Shown one piece after another: positions 62,299 to 64,000 of a stretch of 64,000 bases of DNA. Within the stretch, counting starts at the first letter, position 1, and each line of letters begins with the position of its first letter. Source of the DNA: Danxiaibacter sp048498555 (GTDB lineage: Bacteria; Bacteroidota; Bacteroidia; Chitinophagales; Chitinophagaceae); assembly GCA_048498555.1 (NCBI GenBank), contig JBEHXT010000001.1, positions 310,001 through 374,000 of the forward strand. Reading direction: 5' to 3'. The translations under genes and the position numbers were made by a program. The notes under the pieces were generated by a model that did not search any database, was not told the DNA's origin, and saw nothing but the letters and a program-made list of their open reading frames with translations.

Positions 62299-62332
62299 AA
62301 GAAACTGGCTGGTAGAAACCAGCCTGTTTCTT
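62299..62332 (-). terminator. terminator of the right-edge T9SS gene
   Basis: A hairpin with outer stem aagaaac / gtttctt and inner stem ggctggt / accagcc, symmetric T mismatches between them and an agaa loop. It starts 11 bp after the stop at 62343. Confidence 0.82.
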
Positions 62333-62342
62333 ATATATAAAA

Positions 62343-64000
62343 CTACTTAACGATCTTGATCACCCTGGTTGTATTTCCAGGAAGTCCCACTACTCTTACA
62401 AAATACACGCCGCTCTTTAATAATTTCCCATTTAATCCAAGATTTTGTTGCCACAATCCCTTAGAAACGCTTCCAACCTCGCGCAGATAAACGAGATTTC
62501 CGCTAACATCTGTTACTGAAATGGCTACTTTGCTTGCATTTTTGCCCAGATTCATTTTTATTGTAACATCATCTGTAAACGGATTCGGGTAAGCTTTTAC
62601 TTTAACCTCATCGTTGTCCGCAGGTATTACAACTTTAATATCATTTGACCTGCTAATTGGATTAGCAATCCTGTTATTGATACCTGTTGGTGATGGAGCA
62701 CCTTGTATAGACATTCCATTCAGGTAGCCATAGCCAGTTGTAGAGTATACAGTGATAAAAATATTACCTGACGCATCCGGAGCTATGTTGCTGAGCTGTA
62801 CTGAATTTGCGGTATTTTTCCATGCACTCATTTGTACCAGCTGGTTGCCAATCTTATAAACTGTATTTGTATTTGAGTTATAAGTTGTACTTGGTACGAA
62901 TACAAAGTTATATACCATGCTTTGATTCAGTCCGGAGAATTGCATTATAGCAGTATCCTTAAAGTCAAGATAGTAGAAGCTCTTCAGTACATTGTCAGGA
63001 TAGATTCCAGAGTTATTACCAGTTGATGCACCTAACAGGTTAGAACCACTGAAGTTATCTACGATTGTCATTGTGATACCTGTTGGAGCTCCTTTGTCGT
63101 TGATCAGATTATCAAGCGTCAGGCCAAGTTCAGGAGGAACGTTTGTGTTGTTCCAGCCTGGTTGAGCCGGGCCACCTGTAGAGCCATCATTAAAGTTGAT
63201 GTTCAGATTAAAGGCCCTTGTTCCGGCTCCCGCAACATTACTGTATGGAGAGAATCCGTTAACAGGATCTTTTGCTCTTACCTTATAGTAGTATACTGTA
63301 TTTGCTGCGAGGTTAGGATCAGTATACGTTGTTGCATATGGCGCTGCGGCACCAACTCTTGTGTAAGTACCATTGGCTGATGTTGATCTCCAAACTTCAG
63401 TTGAATCAGCATCAAGCGACAACAACTGCCAATCAAGCCTGATCTTATCTGAAGCTGTGCTAGCTGCAGCCAGTTGAGCTGGCGCGTACGGTACACCATC
63501 AAAGAAGTGCTGTTGAACTACCATCGCATTGATCGTCTGGTAAATTGAAGCAGCATCTTTGGTAATAGTGATGTTAATATTGCCGGAAGCATCAGGTGAA
63601 ATACCATTTAACTGAACTGTGTTAGTTGTGTTAGATGGAGACGCAGCCAATGAAACCGAACGGCCATTAATTGAATAGTTCACGATTCTTGTGTCGGACG
63701 CAGACGGGCTGCCCGCGCGGCCTGTAAAGAACACAACATCATACTTGCGTGAAGATTGTAATCCTGTCAGCTGAATGTGACGTCCATTATAAGAAGAATC
63801 AAAATAAATAGTCTTCAATACATTGTCAGGATAAATGCCTGTGTTGGCATTTGTAGTTACGCCGAGTGTATTTGCCATCAGCCATGAGTCTACTAATTTC
63901 ATACTCATACCACTAGCAGCTCCGGTTGAGTCAACCAATGGTAATGTAAATCCTGCGGTAGTGTTACCACCCGTATTGTTCCATGGCAACGGAGCACCGC
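62343..64000 (-). CDS. T9SS-secreted surface protein, C-terminal part
   Basis: At least 552 residues of a larger protein; the frame is open to the right edge, so the N-terminus is missing. Visible parts, counting from the edge, are one full 160-residue domain with a GIYPDNVLK motif, a fibronectin type III domain (about 172-255, APAQLAAASTASDKIRLDWQ), a second copy of the 160-residue domain (again GIYPDNVLK), then a type IX C-terminal sorting domain (about 470-552, VKAYPNPFTDDVTIKM, LKSGVYFVRVVG). The repeated domain looks like a beta-sandwich and may bind carbohydrate. The protein is expected on the cell surface or secreted. It ends 75 bp before the start of the Wzc-like gene, separated by a terminator. 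Confidence 0.85.
   Translation of the reverse strand, partial: GAPLPWNNTGGNTTAGFTLPLVDSTGAASGMSMKLVDSWLMANTLGVTTNANTGIYPDNVLKTIYFDSSYNGRHIQLTGLQSSRKYDVVFFTGRAGSPSASDTRIVNYSINGRSVSLAASPSNTTNTVQLNGISPDASGNINITITKDAASIYQTINAMVVQQHFFDGVPYAPAQLAAASTASDKIRLDWQLLSLDADSTEVWRSTSANGTYTRVGAAAPYATTYTDPNLAANTVYYYKVRAKDPVNGFSPYSNVAGAGTRAFNLNINFNDGSTGGPAQPGWNNTNVPPELGLTLDNLINDKGAPTGITMTIVDNFSGSNLLGASTGNNSGIYPDNVLKSFYYLDFKDTAIMQFSGLNQSMVYNFVFVPSTTYNSNTNTVYKIGNQLVQMSAWKNTANSVQLSNIAPDASGNIFITVYSTTGYGYLNGMSIQGAPSPTGINNRIANPISRSNDIKVVIPADNDEVKVKAYPNPFTDDVTIKMNLGKNASKVAISVTDVSGNLVYLREVGSVSKGLWQQNLGLNGKLLKSGVYFVRVVGLPGNTTRVIKIVK

Overview
The window looks like chromosomal DNA of a Bacteroidota bacterium, most likely of the Chitinophagaceae. 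The reasons are two proteins with type IX secretion (T9SS) C-terminal sorting domains, a TonB-linked outer-membrane beta-barrel with a carboxypeptidase-regulatory N-terminus, a GSCFA-domain protein, a DUF2795 protein, a Bacteroidota-style L-fucose operon and a VgrG of the Bacteroidota type VI class. The family is inferred from gene content; no rRNA or tRNA gene was seen.

Left part (1-16.5 kb). A peptidoglycan amidase runs in from the edge, followed by a methyltransferase, a GSCFA protein and a sialidase. At 4.1-8.7 kb lies an AT-rich orphan type VI spike cassette: VgrG, a probable effector with a GH75 chitosanase-like fold, an overlapping secreted protein that is probably its immunity partner, and a membrane-anchored PAAR-like protein. 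Housekeeping genes follow: HMG-CoA lyase, an HTH regulator, RlmB, MurQ, an amino-sugar kinase, a CtpA-type protease and a DsbA-like protein.

Middle (16.6-28.0 kb). Ten minus-strand genes read as one catabolic operon from fucP down to uxaA: transporter, mutarotase, dehydrogenases, lactonase, diketo-acid hydrolase, a secreted GH29 fucosidase, and then a Zn-alcohol dehydrogenase, UxaB and UxaA. The first part is the non-phosphorylating L-fucose route. The last three would suit L-galactonate catabolism, or an unusual substitute for the missing enolase-type fuconate dehydratase. Next come two ABC ATPases, a large outer-membrane receptor, a cobalamin adenosyltransferase and gatC.

Right part (34.4-64 kb). 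This is a regulated exopolysaccharide locus: a sigma-54 response regulator, an HPt protein and a CheY-like regulator, then a polyprenyl-phosphate sugar transferase with a receiver-like N-terminus, three GT2 glycosyltransferases, an MBOAT/SGNH acylation pair, a 1472-residue T9SS hydrolase/PKD/beta-helix protein, a flippase, a DprE1/DprE2/UbiA/HAD set for a polyprenyl-phosphate arabinose-type donor with a GT-C enzyme beside it, a short TolC-like protein, an O-antigen-ligase-like protein and a Wzc-like co-polymerase. A second T9SS protein runs off the right edge.

Between genes from 2 kb to 41 kb there are at least eighteen short degenerate tracts belonging to about six unrelated sequence families, nearly all with a 7-nt period. 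Several form inverted pairs in one gap and several supply stop codons or false N-terminal extensions. A separate REPIN-like triple palindrome fills the gap at 16.53-16.64 kb. The strongest leads are the GH75-like effector cassette, the arabinose-donor module, the fucose/galactonate operon and the heptad repeats.
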